Positions 1 to 10,737 of a stretch of 58,783 nucleotides of DNA are shown here, in pieces. The first letter of the stretch is position 1; the number at the start of each line of letters is the position of its first letter. The position numbers were made by a program, and so were the translations under genes. The stretch comes from an uncultured Chromatiaceae bacterium (lineage in GTDB: Bacteria > Pseudomonadota > Gammaproteobacteria > DRLM01), in the NCBI GenBank assembly GCA_945787555.1, contig CALZJG010000041.1, positions 1 to 58,783 on the forward strand, given 5' to 3'. The notes below the pieces were generated by a model, which did not search any database, was not told where the DNA came from, and was given only the letters and a program-made list of their open reading frames with translations.

Positions 1-183
1 CATAGCTAGTCCACGCTGCAGGCCCAGTACAACGCCACGGGCGTTGCCCAGGCAGTAAGGGCATTGTTGTCAATCAGAAGTATCGGTATCAAGACACACC
101 ATCTTGAGAGGCCGGCGGGATCCGGCACTTCTCTGCCTCGGTTTTTCCTCGCTGGGCCTCTGTTGGAGCATCGTCGAACTAGG

Positions 184-209
184 GCCCTCTCCTGCGAGTG
201 GGAGAGGGC
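184..209. repeat. Perfect 9-bp hairpin downstream of ettA (REP-like)
   Basis: GCCCTCTCC (184-192) and GGAGAGGGC (201-209) are exact complements around an 8-nt loop, 14 nt beyond the ettA stop. Neither strand has a U-tract after the stem, so it is not a textbook terminator. The GGGAGAGGG core recurs in a degenerate form near 34310-34335, which suggests a dispersed REP-like element. Bases 1-183 hold no gene I can support. Confidence 0.5.
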
Positions 210-223
210 GGTAGGGCTATGGG

Positions 224-1891
<1,668 letters not shown>

Positions 1892-2131
1892 GGCTACGAT
1901 CCGTGTGCTCTCGTCAGCGCCCACTATTTGCGGGCGCGGGAATTATAACAACCGTCGCCCCCTATAAAGAATGATTATCTGGAAAAAACCCCTATGGATG
2001 GCGCATGTATGCTGATATATGGAAAAATATTTGGAAAAAAGCTGGACATTTCCGTCCTATTCATCTATCTCTTGCCGAACCTATCAGGCGTGGGGGGGTA
2101 CGGTGTTCCCGCAGTATCGTTGTAGGGACTG
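1892..2131. other. Divergent intergenic region with repeated TGGAAAAA boxes
   Basis: This is the AT-rich control region between ettA (minus) and the sensor-kinase operon (plus). Three direct copies of TGGAAAAA or a near match lie at about 1979-1988, 2020-2027 and 2031-2039, partly in helical phase, and could be regulator sites. A GAATTATAAC stretch near 1940 resembles a minus-strand -10 region. No gene is seen. Confidence 0.4.
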
Positions 2132-3601
2132 GTGCAGGGTTGGCACTCCATGGCGGTAGCGCGCGCATATGAGTTTGAGGCGCAGCGGTGGTGTCGCCAC
2201 CTCGGTCCGGTGGTGGAGAGCAGCGCCGCGCAAATATATGTTTTCGACGCATTAACAGGCCGCTGTCTCTATGCCACCCCGGCCGCTTGTGTCGCCATCG
2301 ACACCCCCCTTGAAGCCCTTTCCGAGCTGAACTACGACAATCTTTTCTCCGAGCCCTTCCGTCCCTCGCAGAACGGTATGCCCGTCATTATGGCGCTCGA
2401 GCGTGTGAGTCGTGACGGTCGGCGCGATCGCGTGAGCGTGTGTTTAATGGAAAGCGTCGCCGATGAGTCCATCCCCGTGCACTTGGTTTGGGTGCGACCC
2501 GCGGCGGCGGATCAGCACGATGATGAATTCCGCCAACTGCTCGAATCGGCGCCGGACGCCATCGTCATTATTGCCGCTGACGGTCATGTGCATTTGGTCA
2601 ATCGCAAGGCCGAGGAAATGTTTGGCTATACCCGCCATGAGCTGTTGGGCCAAGCGGTGGAACGACTCATGCCGGAACGTTATCGCACTATGCATGTCGG
2701 GCATCGTGCCGCCTACACCGCCCAGCCACACACGCGGCCCATGGGCGGGGGCATGGAATTGTATGCCGTGCGCAAGGACGGCGGCGAATTTCCGGTGGAA
2801 ATCAGCCTCAGTCCCATGCAAAGCCGCCACGGCATGCTGGTGACCAGTGTCATCCGCGACATCACCGATCGCAAGCGCGCGCAGGATATGCTGACTAAAC
2901 AGGCGCAGGAGCTGGCACGCTCCAATGCGGAGTTGGAACAGTTCGCTTACGTCGCTTCTCATGATTTGCAGGAACCGCTGCGGATGATCACCAGTTATGT
3001 GCAACTGCTCGCCAAACGATATCGTGGCAAGCTGGATGAGGAGGCTGATGAATTCATTCACTACGCCGTCGACGGCGCCAATCGCATGCAGACCCTCATC
3101 GAAGATCTGTTGAGCTATTCGCGTGTCTCGCGCCTCGGTCAAGACATGGTCGCTACCGACGCCGATTCGGTCTTAGATGACGTTTTGCGCGATCTCAATG
3201 TGACCATCAGCGAGGCCCAGGCCGAGGTGACACATGATGCCTTGCCGCGAGTGCGGGCCGATGCCTCCCAATTGCGGCAATTATTTCAAAATCTCCTCAG
3301 CAATGCCTTGAAATTTCGGTCCGACAAAGCGCCTGCCATACAGGTCACGGCTCAACGAAAGGGTTCGGAATGGCAGTTCTGCGTGAGCGACAACGGCATC
3401 GGTATCGAGCCGCAATACCACGAACGCATCTTCGTCATCTTTCAACGTCTGCATGCGCCGGGCAGGTACTCCGGAACCGGTATCGGCCTGGCGATCTGCA
3501 AGCGTATTGTGGAACGTCACGGCGGGAAGCTGTGGATGACGTCCGAGCCCGGTGTGGGGACGACGTTTTCCTTCACTTTGCCAGCGGTGGAGGGTGAGTA
3601 G
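2132..3601 (+). CDS. PAS-domain sensor histidine kinase
   Basis: A cytoplasmic hybrid-free sensor kinase of 489 aa with no membrane segments. Residues ~25-110 look like a degenerate PAS domain. Residues ~130-250 are a clear PAS/PAC ([16 protein letters not shown] ... [12 protein letters not shown]). The HisKA box has the phospho-acceptor His near residue 276 ([11 protein letters not shown], the form common in bacteriophytochrome-type kinases). An HATPase domain follows, with N-box [12 protein letters not shown] and G-boxes DNGIGI and [13 protein letters not shown] at 2132 has an AGGGA ribosome site 5 nt upstream; ATG at 2150 is the alternative. The response-regulator gene starts 1 nt after the stop, so the two are presumably a cognate pair. 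The input signal is unknown. Confidence 0.93.
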   Translation: MQGWHSMAVARAYEFEAQRWCRHLGPVVESSAAQIYVFDALTGRCLYATPAACVAIDTPLEALSELNYDNLFSEPFRPSQNGMPVIMALERVSRDGRRDRVSVCLMESVADESIPVHLVWVRPAAADQHDDEFRQLLESAPDAIVIIAADGHVHLVNRKAEEMFGYTRHELLGQAVERLMPERYRTMHVGHRAAYTAQPHTRPMGGGMELYAVRKDGGEFPVEISLSPMQSRHGMLVTSVIRDITDRKRAQDMLTKQAQELARSNAELEQFAYVASHDLQEPLRMITSYVQLLAKRYRGKLDEEADEFIHYAVDGANRMQTLIEDLLSYSRVSRLGQDMVATDADSVLDDVLRDLNVTISEAQAEVTHDALPRVRADASQLRQLFQNLLSNALKFRSDKAPAIQVTAQRKGSEWQFCVSDNGIGIEPQYHERIFVIFQRLHAPGRYSGTGIGLAICKRIVERHGGKLWMTSEPGVGTTFSFTLPAVEGE

Positions 3602-3602
3602 T

Positions 3603-4046
3603 ATGGAAGGACAACGACATCATCTGCTGGAGATACTCCTGGTGGAGGATAATCCGGGCGACGTGCGGCTGACCCGTGTCGCGCTTGATGACTATAAGTT
3701 GGCCAATCGACTGCACGTTGTGAGCGATGGTGTGGAAGCCATGGAATTTCTGCTGCGCAATGGCAATCACACCGCCGCGCCGCGCCCCGATCTGATCTTG
3801 CTCGATCTCAATCTGCCACGCAAAGATGGCCGGGAGGTGCTAAAGGAGATCAAGCAACACGATGCGCTCAAACGCATCCCGGTGGTGGTGCTCACCACCT
3901 CCAAGGCCGAGGAAGACATCATGCGCAGTTATGACCTGCACGCCAATTGCTATATCAGCAAGCCGGTGGACCTCGACCAATTTTACAACGTGGTGCGTTC
4001 GATAGAAGAATTTTGGTTTTGCATTGTTAGGTTACCCACGCACTGA
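3603..4046 (+). CDS. CheY-like single-domain response regulator (Rcp1-type)
   Basis: A stand-alone receiver domain of 147 aa. The acidic pocket is LLVEDNPGD, the phospho-acceptor Asp sits in [13 protein letters not shown], and the conserved Thr/Lys are in [12 protein letters not shown]. The family pattern (DNPGD, long [13 protein letters not shown] segment, [11 protein letters not shown]) is that of small receivers paired with phytochrome-like kinases. ATG at 3603 follows the kinase stop by 1 nt; upstream in-frame codons lie inside the kinase gene. It has no output domain, so it presumably acts by protein contact or passes phosphate to the next gene product. Confidence 0.93.
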   Translation: MEGQRHHLLEILLVEDNPGDVRLTRVALDDYKLANRLHVVSDGVEAMEFLLRNGNHTAAPRPDLILLDLNLPRKDGREVLKEIKQHDALKRIPVVVLTTSKAEEDIMRSYDLHANCYISKPVDLDQFYNVVRSIEEFWFCIVRLPTH

Positions 4047-4075
4047 TCAGGCTTCGCGGACAGATGGGGGATGAT

Positions 4076-5821
4076 ATGTCAGAGGTGCCAATCAGAGTAC
4101 TGTTGATCGAAGACAATCCCGGCGATGCGCGCCTGGTGCACGAGATGCTGCGTGACGTCAAGGGACGGGGGTATGAAGTGACCCATGTTTCCTGTCTCGC
4201 CGACGCTTTGGAGCTGATCGCCGCCGCAAACTTTGAGGTGGCGTTAGTGGATTTGACTTTGCCCGATGCTGACGGGTTGTGTGCGGTGGATCACTTGCAG
4301 ACCAATGATGCCAACTTGCCCATCGTGGTGCTGTCGGGTCTCAATGATGAAGCCTTGGCTTTGGAGGCGGTGCAGCAGGGCGCCCAGGATTATTTGGCCA
4401 AGGGGCAGGGCGATGGACACTTGTTGAGTCGTGCCCTCATGTACGCTATCGAACGCAAGGAGCGTCAGGCGCGTCTGCTGTATTTGGCGCAATATGACCA
4501 GCTCACCGGCTTGCCCAATCGCTTGTTGTTCCGCGACCGCCTGGAAGGCGCGTTGCAGCGCGCAGATCGCAATGGCTGGCTGGCGGGGTTGATGTTCATC
4601 GATCTCGATAAATTTAAATCCATCAACGATACTCTGGGTCATGATCAAGGTGATCGACTGCTGCAAGCCGTGGCCTCCCGTCTTAAGCACGTTGTGCGTG
4701 GACAAGATACGGTGGCCCGTCTAGGTGGAGACGAATTCACAGTGATCCTGGAAGCGCTGGCGCGCCCCGAGGACGCGGCGCCCATCGCGGCGAAAATTCT
4801 CGAGGTGATGGCCAAGCCGATATTTCTCGACGATGAACAAGTCATGGTCACACCCAGCATCGGTATCGCTCTGTATCCACATAATGCCGATGGTGCCGAG
4901 GTATTGATCCGGGCCGCCGACAACGCCATGTATCGAACCAAGGATCGCGGACGAAATGGCTATCAGTTTTATACCACTGCCATGAATGCCTGCGTTACCG
5001 GGCGTCAAAGTCTGCAAGCCTCGCTACGTCATGCTTTGCGGCGCAATGAGTTCATGCTCTATTACCAGCCCCAAGTGGATATGCGCGACGGTAGCGTGGT
5101 AGGTATGGAAGCATTGCTGCGCTGGCGCCATCCGGTGCTGGGCGTATTGCCGCCCGGACAGTTCTTGAATGTGCAGGAGGAAACCGGCCAGATTGTCGCC
5201 GTAGGTGAATGGGTGCTGCGCACAGCGTGTGTGCAAGCGCACAGCTGGAAGGAAATTACCGGCACACCCTTGCAGGTGGCGGTTAATGTTTCCGCCCGCG
5301 AAGTGGCTGAAGATAATTTCAGCGCCATGGTGAGTGATGCGCTTATTGACAGCGGTTTGGATCCGGCTTGCCTTACCGTCGAAGTGGCTGAGCGTGTGCT
5401 GATGAGCAGCAAGGGCCCAGAGTTGGATAATCTATTTGCGCTCAAGGAACTGGGAGTGCGCTTGGCGATGGACGACTTCGGGTCCGGACAGGCTTCGTTG
5501 CGGCGCTTGCGGCGCTTGAATGTCGATGCCGTGAAAATCGGTCGTAGCATGGTGCGTGAATTGGAGCAGAAGGGAGACGATCAAATCATCGTCGATGCCC
5601 TCATGGCATCGGCCCGTACGATGGGTATGGCCATCAGTGCCGAGGGCGTGGAAACCGAGCGCCAGCTTGCTTGGTTGCGCGACAAAGGCTGCGCCCGCGC
5701 CCAAGGGTATCTATTCAGTGAACCGATGGGCGTCGATCAAATTGCGCCCTTGTTGGAGGCGGGTGTGCCGCGCTGGGATTATGCGCAGCATATGCAAGAG
5801 CGCATCTATCAGAGACATTGA
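4076..5821 (+). CDS. Response regulator with GGDEF and EAL domains (c-di-GMP turnover)
   Basis: Order: receiver (~1-125, LLIEDNPGD, phospho-Asp in ALVDLTLPDADG), GGDEF (~145-305) and EAL (~320-565). The GGDEF is intact (ARLGGDEF) with an RxxD allosteric site (RGQD) 5 residues before it, so diguanylate cyclase activity with product inhibition is plausible. The EAL motif (MEALLRW), NVS, EVAE, DDFGSG, AEGVE and the distal QGYLFSEP are present. The usual KID motif reads KIG; the Lys is kept. ATG at 4076 has GGGGGAT right before it; 4064 is an in-frame alternative with no good ribosome site. It follows the kinase and receiver genes by ~30 nt, so it is likely the output of that pathway. Confidence 0.93.
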   Translation: MSEVPIRVLLIEDNPGDARLVHEMLRDVKGRGYEVTHVSCLADALELIAAANFEVALVDLTLPDADGLCAVDHLQTNDANLPIVVLSGLNDEALALEAVQQGAQDYLAKGQGDGHLLSRALMYAIERKERQARLLYLAQYDQLTGLPNRLLFRDRLEGALQRADRNGWLAGLMFIDLDKFKSINDTLGHDQGDRLLQAVASRLKHVVRGQDTVARLGGDEFTVILEALARPEDAAPIAAKILEVMAKPIFLDDEQVMVTPSIGIALYPHNADGAEVLIRAADNAMYRTKDRGRNGYQFYTTAMNACVTGRQSLQASLRHALRRNEFMLYYQPQVDMRDGSVVGMEALLRWRHPVLGVLPPGQFLNVQEETGQIVAVGEWVLRTACVQAHSWKEITGTPLQVAVNVSAREVAEDNFSAMVSDALIDSGLDPACLTVEVAERVLMSSKGPELDNLFALKELGVRLAMDDFGSGQASLRRLRRLNVDAVKIGRSMVRELEQKGDDQIIVDALMASARTMGMAISAEGVETERQLAWLRDKGCARAQGYLFSEPMGVDQIAPLLEAGVPRWDYAQHMQERIYQRH

Positions 5822-5887
5822 CATGACGCGCAGATAGTGTTGCTATGCGCAGGCTTTGGGTCATAGGCAAGGAATCCCGAGTCCAAG

Positions 5888-6442
5888 ATGGCGACACCCA
5901 CTCTCTACACGCTTGGTCACGGTGACCGAAGCTTGGATGAAGTCCTCGACATCCTGCAAATGCTGGGTATCACTTGCGTTGTGGATGTGCGGTCTTATCC
6001 CCAGTCGCGTCGTCACCCGCAGTTCTCCCGTGCCATGTTGGAACCGTTTCTCCGCGAGGCCGGTATCAGTTATCTGTGGCGGGGCGAAGAATTGGGCGGT
6101 TTCCGGAAAGCCTGCCTCGATAGTCCGCATCTGGCGTTGGACGACAATGGCTTGCGCGCCTACGCCGATCATATGACCTCCGGTCTTTTTCAGCAGGGCA
6201 TCGATGACGTAATGCAACGTGCCATCAGCGGGTCGCTCGCGCTGCTATGCGCCGAGTCATTACCGCAACGTTGCCATCGTGGCTTGATCGCCGATTACTT
6301 GTCCTTCCAGGGGTGGAGCGTGCTGCATGCCTTGGATGTCGATAATGTCGCCCCGCACAGACTCAGTGCTCTGGCGCGTCCCTGCGGCAGTCGTTTGGTT
6401 TACGATCAAGGGGTTAGTCAGCAGTTAGGTTTGGGTCTCTAA
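5888..6442 (+). CDS. DUF488 family protein
   Basis: A 184-aa soluble protein with the DUF488 pattern: LYTLGHGDRSLDEVLDIL at the N-terminus, CVVDVRSYPQSRRHPQF, LGGFRK, and LLCAESLPQRCHRGLIADY with the conserved cysteine/histidine segment. The biochemical function of the family is not established. ATG at 5888 is preceded by AAGGAA about 11-13 nt upstream. It lies 66 nt after the GGDEF-EAL gene on the same strand, so it may share its transcript. The sigma-54 small-RNA unit follows. Confidence 0.88.
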   Translation: MATPTLYTLGHGDRSLDEVLDILQMLGITCVVDVRSYPQSRRHPQFSRAMLEPFLREAGISYLWRGEELGGFRKACLDSPHLALDDNGLRAYADHMTSGLFQQGIDDVMQRAISGSLALLCAESLPQRCHRGLIADYLSFQGWSVLHALDVDNVAPHRLSALARPCGSRLVYDQGVSQQLGLGL

Positions 6443-6584
6443 GTTATCTGCACTGTCAATCCGCTGGCGCAGTTGCCTGGCAGCGACACAATATCGACGT
6501 CCTTGCGCGGTCTCGGCGCGCCCCATGTTTGTTTTTACATTAAATAATATCGTTAATGCATTGATATTAAATGGATGAAAAATA

Positions 6585-6600
6585 CTGGCACGAGCTATGC
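6585..6600 (+). promoter_or_regulatory. Sigma-54 (RpoN) -24/-12 promoter
   Basis: CTGGCACGAGCTATGC matches the RpoN consensus YTGGCACG-N4-TTGC at every position except one (A for the first T of TTGC), with the correct GG-to-GC spacing. Initiation ~11-12 nt downstream would fall at 6611-6613, exactly the base of the first hairpin of the predicted RNA. The AT-rich DNA at 6531-6583 could be a bend or IHF region. I found no convincing activator site upstream. Confidence 0.75.
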
Positions 6601-6610
6601 ACCGTACTTA

Positions 6611-6705
6611 ATGTGATTCAATTGGACACCTCCCCGTCTCAATTGAGTCACGTAGATCCCTCTCCCTAATTGTCGGGGGTGCTAACCAGCACCCCCGCTT
6701 TTTTT
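6611..6705 (+). ncRNA. Predicted sigma-54-dependent small RNA with C-rich loop
   Basis: About 95 nt between an RpoN promoter and a strong terminator, with no credible reading frame. Hairpin 1: 6613-6624 pairs with 6640-6651 (12 bp, one G-U), then a bulged T6639, then GAC (6625-6627) with GTC (6636-6638). It presents the 8-nt loop ACCTCCCC (6628-6635). A single-stranded C/U-rich linker (6652-6673, containing CCCTCTCCC) leads to the terminator hairpin. The loop and linker are complementary to Shine-Dalgarno-like sequences (GGGGAGGU, GGGAGAGGG). Promoter, start point and structure agree with one another, which is the main support. No known family was recognised. Confidence 0.7.
6674..6705 (+). 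terminator. Rho-independent terminator of the sigma-54 small RNA
   Basis: CGGGGGTGCT (6674-6683), loop AACC, AGCACCCCCG (6688-6697): a perfect 10-bp stem followed by seven T (6699-6705). The U-tract is on the plus strand only, and its last bases overlap the stop codon of the convergent aldolase-dehydrogenase gene. Confidence 0.92.
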
Positions 6706-8677
6706 ATATGACCCGCTCGTTGCCGCCGTCTACCGGGAGCTGCGCGCCGGTGGTCTTGGCGAACAAGGGGCCACACATTTCTGCCGCCAGCTCCGCCACA
6801 TCGCGGCTGCGCACTTCGGTGCGCAACACATTATTGGTTTTGTATTCCTCGACACTGAGGCCGTAGTGCTGGGCGCGGGCCTGCAGCACCTCGTCGGTCC
6901 ATATCCCGGTGTCGAATACCGCATTGGGGTGTAGGCAGTTGATGCGTATATTGTCGCTGCCCCATTCCAGCGCTGCGACGCGCGCCAACTGAGTGAGCGC
7001 AGCCTTGGATGCGGAATAGGCCGCCGCCCCGGGTCCCGGCGCCGGGACGTTCTTCGAGCCGATCACCACCACGCGACCGCCGCGTGGTGCAAGCTTGAGC
7101 AACGGATGGGTCTCGCGTAGCAGAGTGAGATTGGCGTCCAGATTGACCGTCATGACGCTCTGCCATTCCTTATCGGGTAGCTCGGCGATGCGGCGACCGG
7201 GTGGAAACATACCGGCGTTGAGGATCAGCATGTCTAAGCCGCCATAGGCGCGCGTCCCGCGCTCCAGGGCGGCATCGAGTTGCACTGTGTCGGTGACATC
7301 GCAGGCCAAGCCCAAATAGGCGGCCTGCTTAGAGAGCGTGGCAACTTCCTCGGAGACATCCAGGCCGATCACCGCCGCCCCGCGTTGCAGCAAGGACGCG
7401 ACACAGGCTTTGCCGATGCCCGAGGCGGCACCGGTCACTAGGGCGACCTCTCCCGTGAATTGAGGCGGTTGCCCCCCTTTGCGCAACTTGGCTTGCTCCA
7501 GATCCCAATATTCCATGTCGAACAAATCGCGCGCGGAGAGGGCGCGATAGCCCCCCAAGTCCTCGGCGCGCAGAATCACGTCGATGGTGTGTGAGTAGAT
7601 GTCGCGCACGATGGCGGCGTCCTTGGCCGTGCGTCCCACCGTTATCAAACCCCACGTCGAGTCCAATATCACCCGCGGCGCGGGGTCGAGCATGGTCTTC
7701 TCTTCGCCGGCGTGGGGGGCGTGTTCGTCAAAGTAACGCGCGTATCGGCGCACGTAGTCCGCAACGTTGCGGCCCAGCATGGGCAGGCGCTTGGTGCGGA
7801 TCACATGATCGGGTGTGGCCGGGCCTTGTTGTGATATGCGTTCCACGTCCACATGACGGGCAAACGCCAGGCTCTTCGCATCCTCCTGTAACGCGACGAT
7901 CATTGGTGTCTGGGTTTGCGTGGCGATTTCGCGGCGCAAGGCGGCCAACTCGTTGCGCAAGACTTGGCTAGGCGGTTCGACGGGCGGTAAGGAAATCGTC
8001 CAGGCCTTATGCTGCGCCAAATATTCTTCAGCAAGCGTCACTAATTCGATCATGCGCTCATAGGATTCGCGCGCCGTCGGGCCGAAAGAGAAGATACCGT
8101 GCTGCAGGAGCACCATCCCGACGGTGTGCGGGGCCGCGTGTTTGGCAAAGAGGCGAGCACATTCCCGCGCCAAGTCGAAGCCCGGCATGATGTAGGGAAT
8201 GACCACCACGCTGGCGCCGTAAATCTCACGGATGCGCGCCTCGCCCTCGGCGGTGTTGGTGAGAGTGACGAGCGCATCGGCATGGGTATGATCGACGAAC
8301 TTGTGCGGCAACACCGCGTGCAGGATGGCCTCTACCGACGGCGTGGGCGCGGCGGCGTTGGTCATGTGGGTCTTGAGCTCGTTGACCATCTGCGGGTCGC
8401 TCAAACTGTCGAGTTGCGCCAGCGCGAGTAGATGAGACATGCGCACCGGCGCGAAGCCGGCTACGTCGATGGTTTCCAAATCCCAGCCCGAGCCCTTGAC
8501 GTAGAGGATCTCTTCTTCATTGCCCAGGAGAGTACGTTCGGTGATCTTGACGGAGGTGTTACCGCCGCCGTGTAGCACCAGCGAAGGCTCACGGCCCAGC
8601 AAGCGCGAGGTATAAACTCGCAGGCCCAAATCGTCTTGATACTCGGCCGCTTCTTGGTCATTCCACAGGCTGTTCAT
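6704..8677 (-). CDS. Bifunctional class II aldolase / short-chain dehydrogenase
   Basis: A 657-aa fusion. Residues ~1-380 are a class II aldolase/adducin domain (HGGGNTSVK substrate loop; metal His residues in VDHTHADALV and further along). Residues ~420-657 are an SDR domain with NAD(P) loop TGAASGIG and catalytic YSASK. The architecture matches the rhamnulose-phosphate aldolase/alcohol dehydrogenase fusion family, which cleaves a sugar phosphate and handles the released aldehyde. The substrate here is not certain because no rhamnose genes are nearby. It sits 70 nt downstream of the GlpD-like gene on the same strand and may extend that operon. Its stop overlaps the small-RNA terminator on the other strand. 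Confidence 0.9.
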   Translation of the reverse strand: MNSLWNDQEAAEYQDDLGLRVYTSRLLGREPSLVLHGGGNTSVKITERTLLGNEEEILYVKGSGWDLETIDVAGFAPVRMSHLLALAQLDSLSDPQMVNELKTHMTNAAAPTPSVEAILHAVLPHKFVDHTHADALVTLTNTAEGEARIREIYGASVVVIPYIMPGFDLARECARLFAKHAAPHTVGMVLLQHGIFSFGPTARESYERMIELVTLAEEYLAQHKAWTISLPPVEPPSQVLRNELAALRREIATQTQTPMIVALQEDAKSLAFARHVDVERISQQGPATPDHVIRTKRLPMLGRNVADYVRRYARYFDEHAPHAGEEKTMLDPAPRVILDSTWGLITVGRTAKDAAIVRDIYSHTIDVILRAEDLGGYRALSARDLFDMEYWDLEQAKLRKGGQPPQFTGEVALVTGAASGIGKACVASLLQRGAAVIGLDVSEEVATLSKQAAYLGLACDVTDTVQLDAALERGTRAYGGLDMLILNAGMFPPGRRIAELPDKEWQSVMTVNLDANLTLLRETHPLLKLAPRGGRVVVIGSKNVPAPGPGAAAYSASKAALTQLARVAALEWGSDNIRINCLHPNAVFDTGIWTDEVLQARAQHYGLSVEEYKTNNVLRTEVRSRDVAELAAEMCGPLFAKTTGAQLPVDGGNERVI

Positions 8678-8747
8678 TGTTGTCTCTCATGCTCGAAAAT
8701 TGCCGCCACCATGGTAGCGGCAATGGCGCATGAAACCAACGTCGGGC

Positions 8748-9941
8748 TTAGGCGGGTGTCAGCGGCAGGCGACGGGTATCGGCGACCGGCGCACGGTCGG
8801 GCAGGCTGGCGGCGACTCGCGTCAGCACCGCGGCCGCAGTGGCGCGATAGGCGGTGAGCTTGCCGCCGTAGATGCTCAATACGCGCGGGCGTGTTGCGCG
8901 ATCGGTTTGCAGTATGGTTTCGCGCGAGCGTGCGAAGGCGGCGCCGCGGCTGCGTGGTAGCACGCGCAAGCCGGCAAAGGCTGCCGTGACCTCGGTCGAG
9001 TGTTGAGGAAAGTAATGGCGTAGCGTGGTGAGCAGATAATCTTGTTCCTCGGGTAGTGGCGTCACCGCCCCTGGATCACCGTGATAAACCGTTTCCGTGG
9101 TGCCCAACAAGGTCAGACCTTGCCATGGCATGACAAACACCGCGCGACGGTGCCTCGCGGCGACCGCCGGTTCTTGCGGCGCCTCGAGGTAATACACACC
9201 GTGGGACATCGTTCCGGGTAACACCAGGTGCGTGCCTTGCACCAAGTCCACTGGGACTGGCGGCGGCGCGGGAGTGATTAGCGACGCCACGTGATTCACC
9301 CAGGGTCCGGCGGCGTTGATCACTACGCGCGCACTGGCGCTGTATTCGCGGTTCTGATAGCGATAGCGCACGCTGACGGCATCTCCGTTCACGACGGCGT
9401 CGAGAAAGGTTGCGGGCATCCGTAGTTCGGCGCCCAGCTGTGTGGCTGAATGCATCACGGCGCGCGTCAGGGCCGCATCGTCGGTTTGCGCGTCGTTATA
9501 ACGAAATACTTGTTGTAAACCGGATGTGTCAAGCCCATCGAGTTGTGACCAGCGCGGCCGGGGCACGGTGTCAAAACGCGCCGCGGCGCCTAAGCCACCC
9601 AACAGCGCATATAGACTCAGGCCGGCATAGAGCTGCCAAGGGCGGCGGTGGGTATGTGGATAGATGGGTATGTAGAAGGGCGTGAGTCGTACCAATTCCG
9701 GGGCCAAGCGTAGCAGCAGGGCCCGTTCGCGCAGACACTCACGCACTAAGCTGAATTGACCCGATTCGAGGTACCGCAAGCCGCCGTGGATCAGTTTGCT
9801 GGAGCGGCTAGACGTCCCGGCGGCCAGCGCCGTTTGTTCGAGCACCAATGCCGAGTGGCCCGTGGCGGCGGCGGCTTGCGCCACGCCTACACCATGTATG
9901 CCCGCTCCGATGATGATGAGATCGAAACGCTCAGTGCTCAA
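8748..9941 (-). CDS. GlpD-like FAD-dependent oxidoreductase, short form
   Basis: A DAO-fold FAD enzyme resembling glycerol-3-phosphate dehydrogenase. It has dinucleotide motif IIGAGIHGVG, the GlpD-type segment SSRSSKLIHGGLRYLE, VINAAGPWVN, and a final FAD/substrate stretch RVLSIYGGKLTAYRATA. At 397 aa it stops just after that motif and lacks the ~100-residue C-terminal helical domain of full-length GlpD (~500 aa). This looks like a subfamily trait rather than a frameshift, as no continuation is seen in other frames. The start is TTG at 9941, 11 nt inside the upstream GDPD gene, implying coupled translation. Likely membrane-associated quinone reduction from glycerol 3-phosphate, inferred from family and neighbours. 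Confidence 0.87.
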   Translation of the reverse strand: MSTERFDLIIIGAGIHGVGVAQAAAATGHSALVLEQTALAAGTSSRSSKLIHGGLRYLESGQFSLVRECLRERALLLRLAPELVRLTPFYIPIYPHTHRRPWQLYAGLSLYALLGGLGAAARFDTVPRPRWSQLDGLDTSGLQQVFRYNDAQTDDAALTRAVMHSATQLGAELRMPATFLDAVVNGDAVSVRYRYQNREYSASARVVINAAGPWVNHVASLITPAPPPVPVDLVQGTHLVLPGTMSHGVYYLEAPQEPAVAARHRRAVFVMPWQGLTLLGTTETVYHGDPGAVTPLPEEQDYLLTTLRHYFPQHSTEVTAAFAGLRVLPRSRGAAFARSRETILQTDRATRPRVLSIYGGKLTAYRATAAAVLTRVAASLPDRAPVADTRRLPLTPA

Positions 9942-10692
9942 GCGCGATCCTGCTGCGCAGCTTTTCGTTCCTGAGCATTTCGCCTATGGCCATGGTCTCG
10001 ATGAAATCAGCGCCCAGCGCCGCCAACTCCAAGGCCAGTTTCACGCGGGTGACTTCGTACAGCACCCACTGCCAGGGGCCGTGCCACAGCGGTGCGGGGT
10101 CCTTGGACGGCAGTTTGGTGTAATTGCAGAAAAGATAATCCGGGACGAGTTCGGTGGCTTGGCTCTTCGATTCTTCGTTCATGGCGCGAATGATCCAGCC
10201 AATGTGCTTGGCGCCCATGGCGCGCGCGGCCCGCAGCACCAGTCTATCGTAGGAAATAATAACGCAATGACCGAGTATGGGAGCGAGGCTGGCGATCAGC
10301 GTTTTCAGTACCTTTTCGCGCCCGTGCTTTTCCAAGCTTTCTTCCTTGATTTCCACGAAAGAGGTGACCTGCGGGGCGCTGCGCAATATTTCCACCGCAT
10401 CAGCCAGCGTTGGCAAGGTGACTTTTCGGTGCCGCTTACCGAAGCGGCCTGGCTCGTTGACACACAGGCCTGAGATCTTTTCAAAGTCCATGTTGATGAC
10501 GCGGCCACGTTTGCCGGCGGTGCGCATGAGGCTCACATCATGCAGCAATACGGGCACGCCATCGGCAGTGATCTGAACATCGAACTCAATGTAGCGCGCG
10601 CCGGTCTGAATCGCCGCCTCAATGCCTTCCAAGCTGTTTTCCGGATAACGCCGCGGGTAACCTCGGTGCGCTACGAGTTGCGGGATCTCCAT
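9931..10692 (-). CDS. Glycerophosphodiester phosphodiesterase (GDPD/UgpQ-like)
   Basis: Hydrolyses glycerophosphodiesters to glycerol 3-phosphate and an alcohol, by family. The GDPD signature is visible: VAHRGYPRRYPENS (catalytic His/Arg and metal ligand), IEFDVQITADGVPVLLHD (E and D metal ligands, second catalytic His), and SFVEIKEE. No signal peptide, so cytosolic. ATG at 10692 has AAAGGA 5 nt upstream; a start at 10722 would add 10 residues without a ribosome site. The product fits its neighbours: a glycerol-kinase-like gene upstream and a GlpD-like oxidase downstream (11-nt overlap). 253 aa, the usual length. Confidence 0.92.
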   Translation of the reverse strand: MEIPQLVAHRGYPRRYPENSLEGIEAAIQTGARYIEFDVQITADGVPVLLHDVSLMRTAGKRGRVINMDFEKISGLCVNEPGRFGKRHRKVTLPTLADAVEILRSAPQVTSFVEIKEESLEKHGREKVLKTLIASLAPILGHCVIISYDRLVLRAARAMGAKHIGWIIRAMNEESKSQATELVPDYLFCNYTKLPSKDPAPLWHGPWQWVLYEVTRVKLALELAALGADFIETMAIGEMLRNEKLRSRIALEH

Positions 10693-10737
10693 GCCGCCGT
10701 CCTTTCTTCCGATTCTATGCATCTGGGAATGTACAAT

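Noticed and set aside
1-183. Gene start or end at the left edge
   Set aside because: Short frames on both strands lack motifs, starts with ribosome sites or continuity; nothing can be supported.
6443-6584. NtrC enhancer site upstream of the sigma-54 promoter
   Set aside because: TGCAC...GCGCA near 6450-6473 has the wrong spacing; no convincing site, so the activator is left open.
8748-9941. Frameshifted full-length glpD
   Set aside because: The frame ends cleanly after the conserved FAD motif and no C-terminal GlpD domain is found in other frames downstream, so it is a short form rather than a broken gene.
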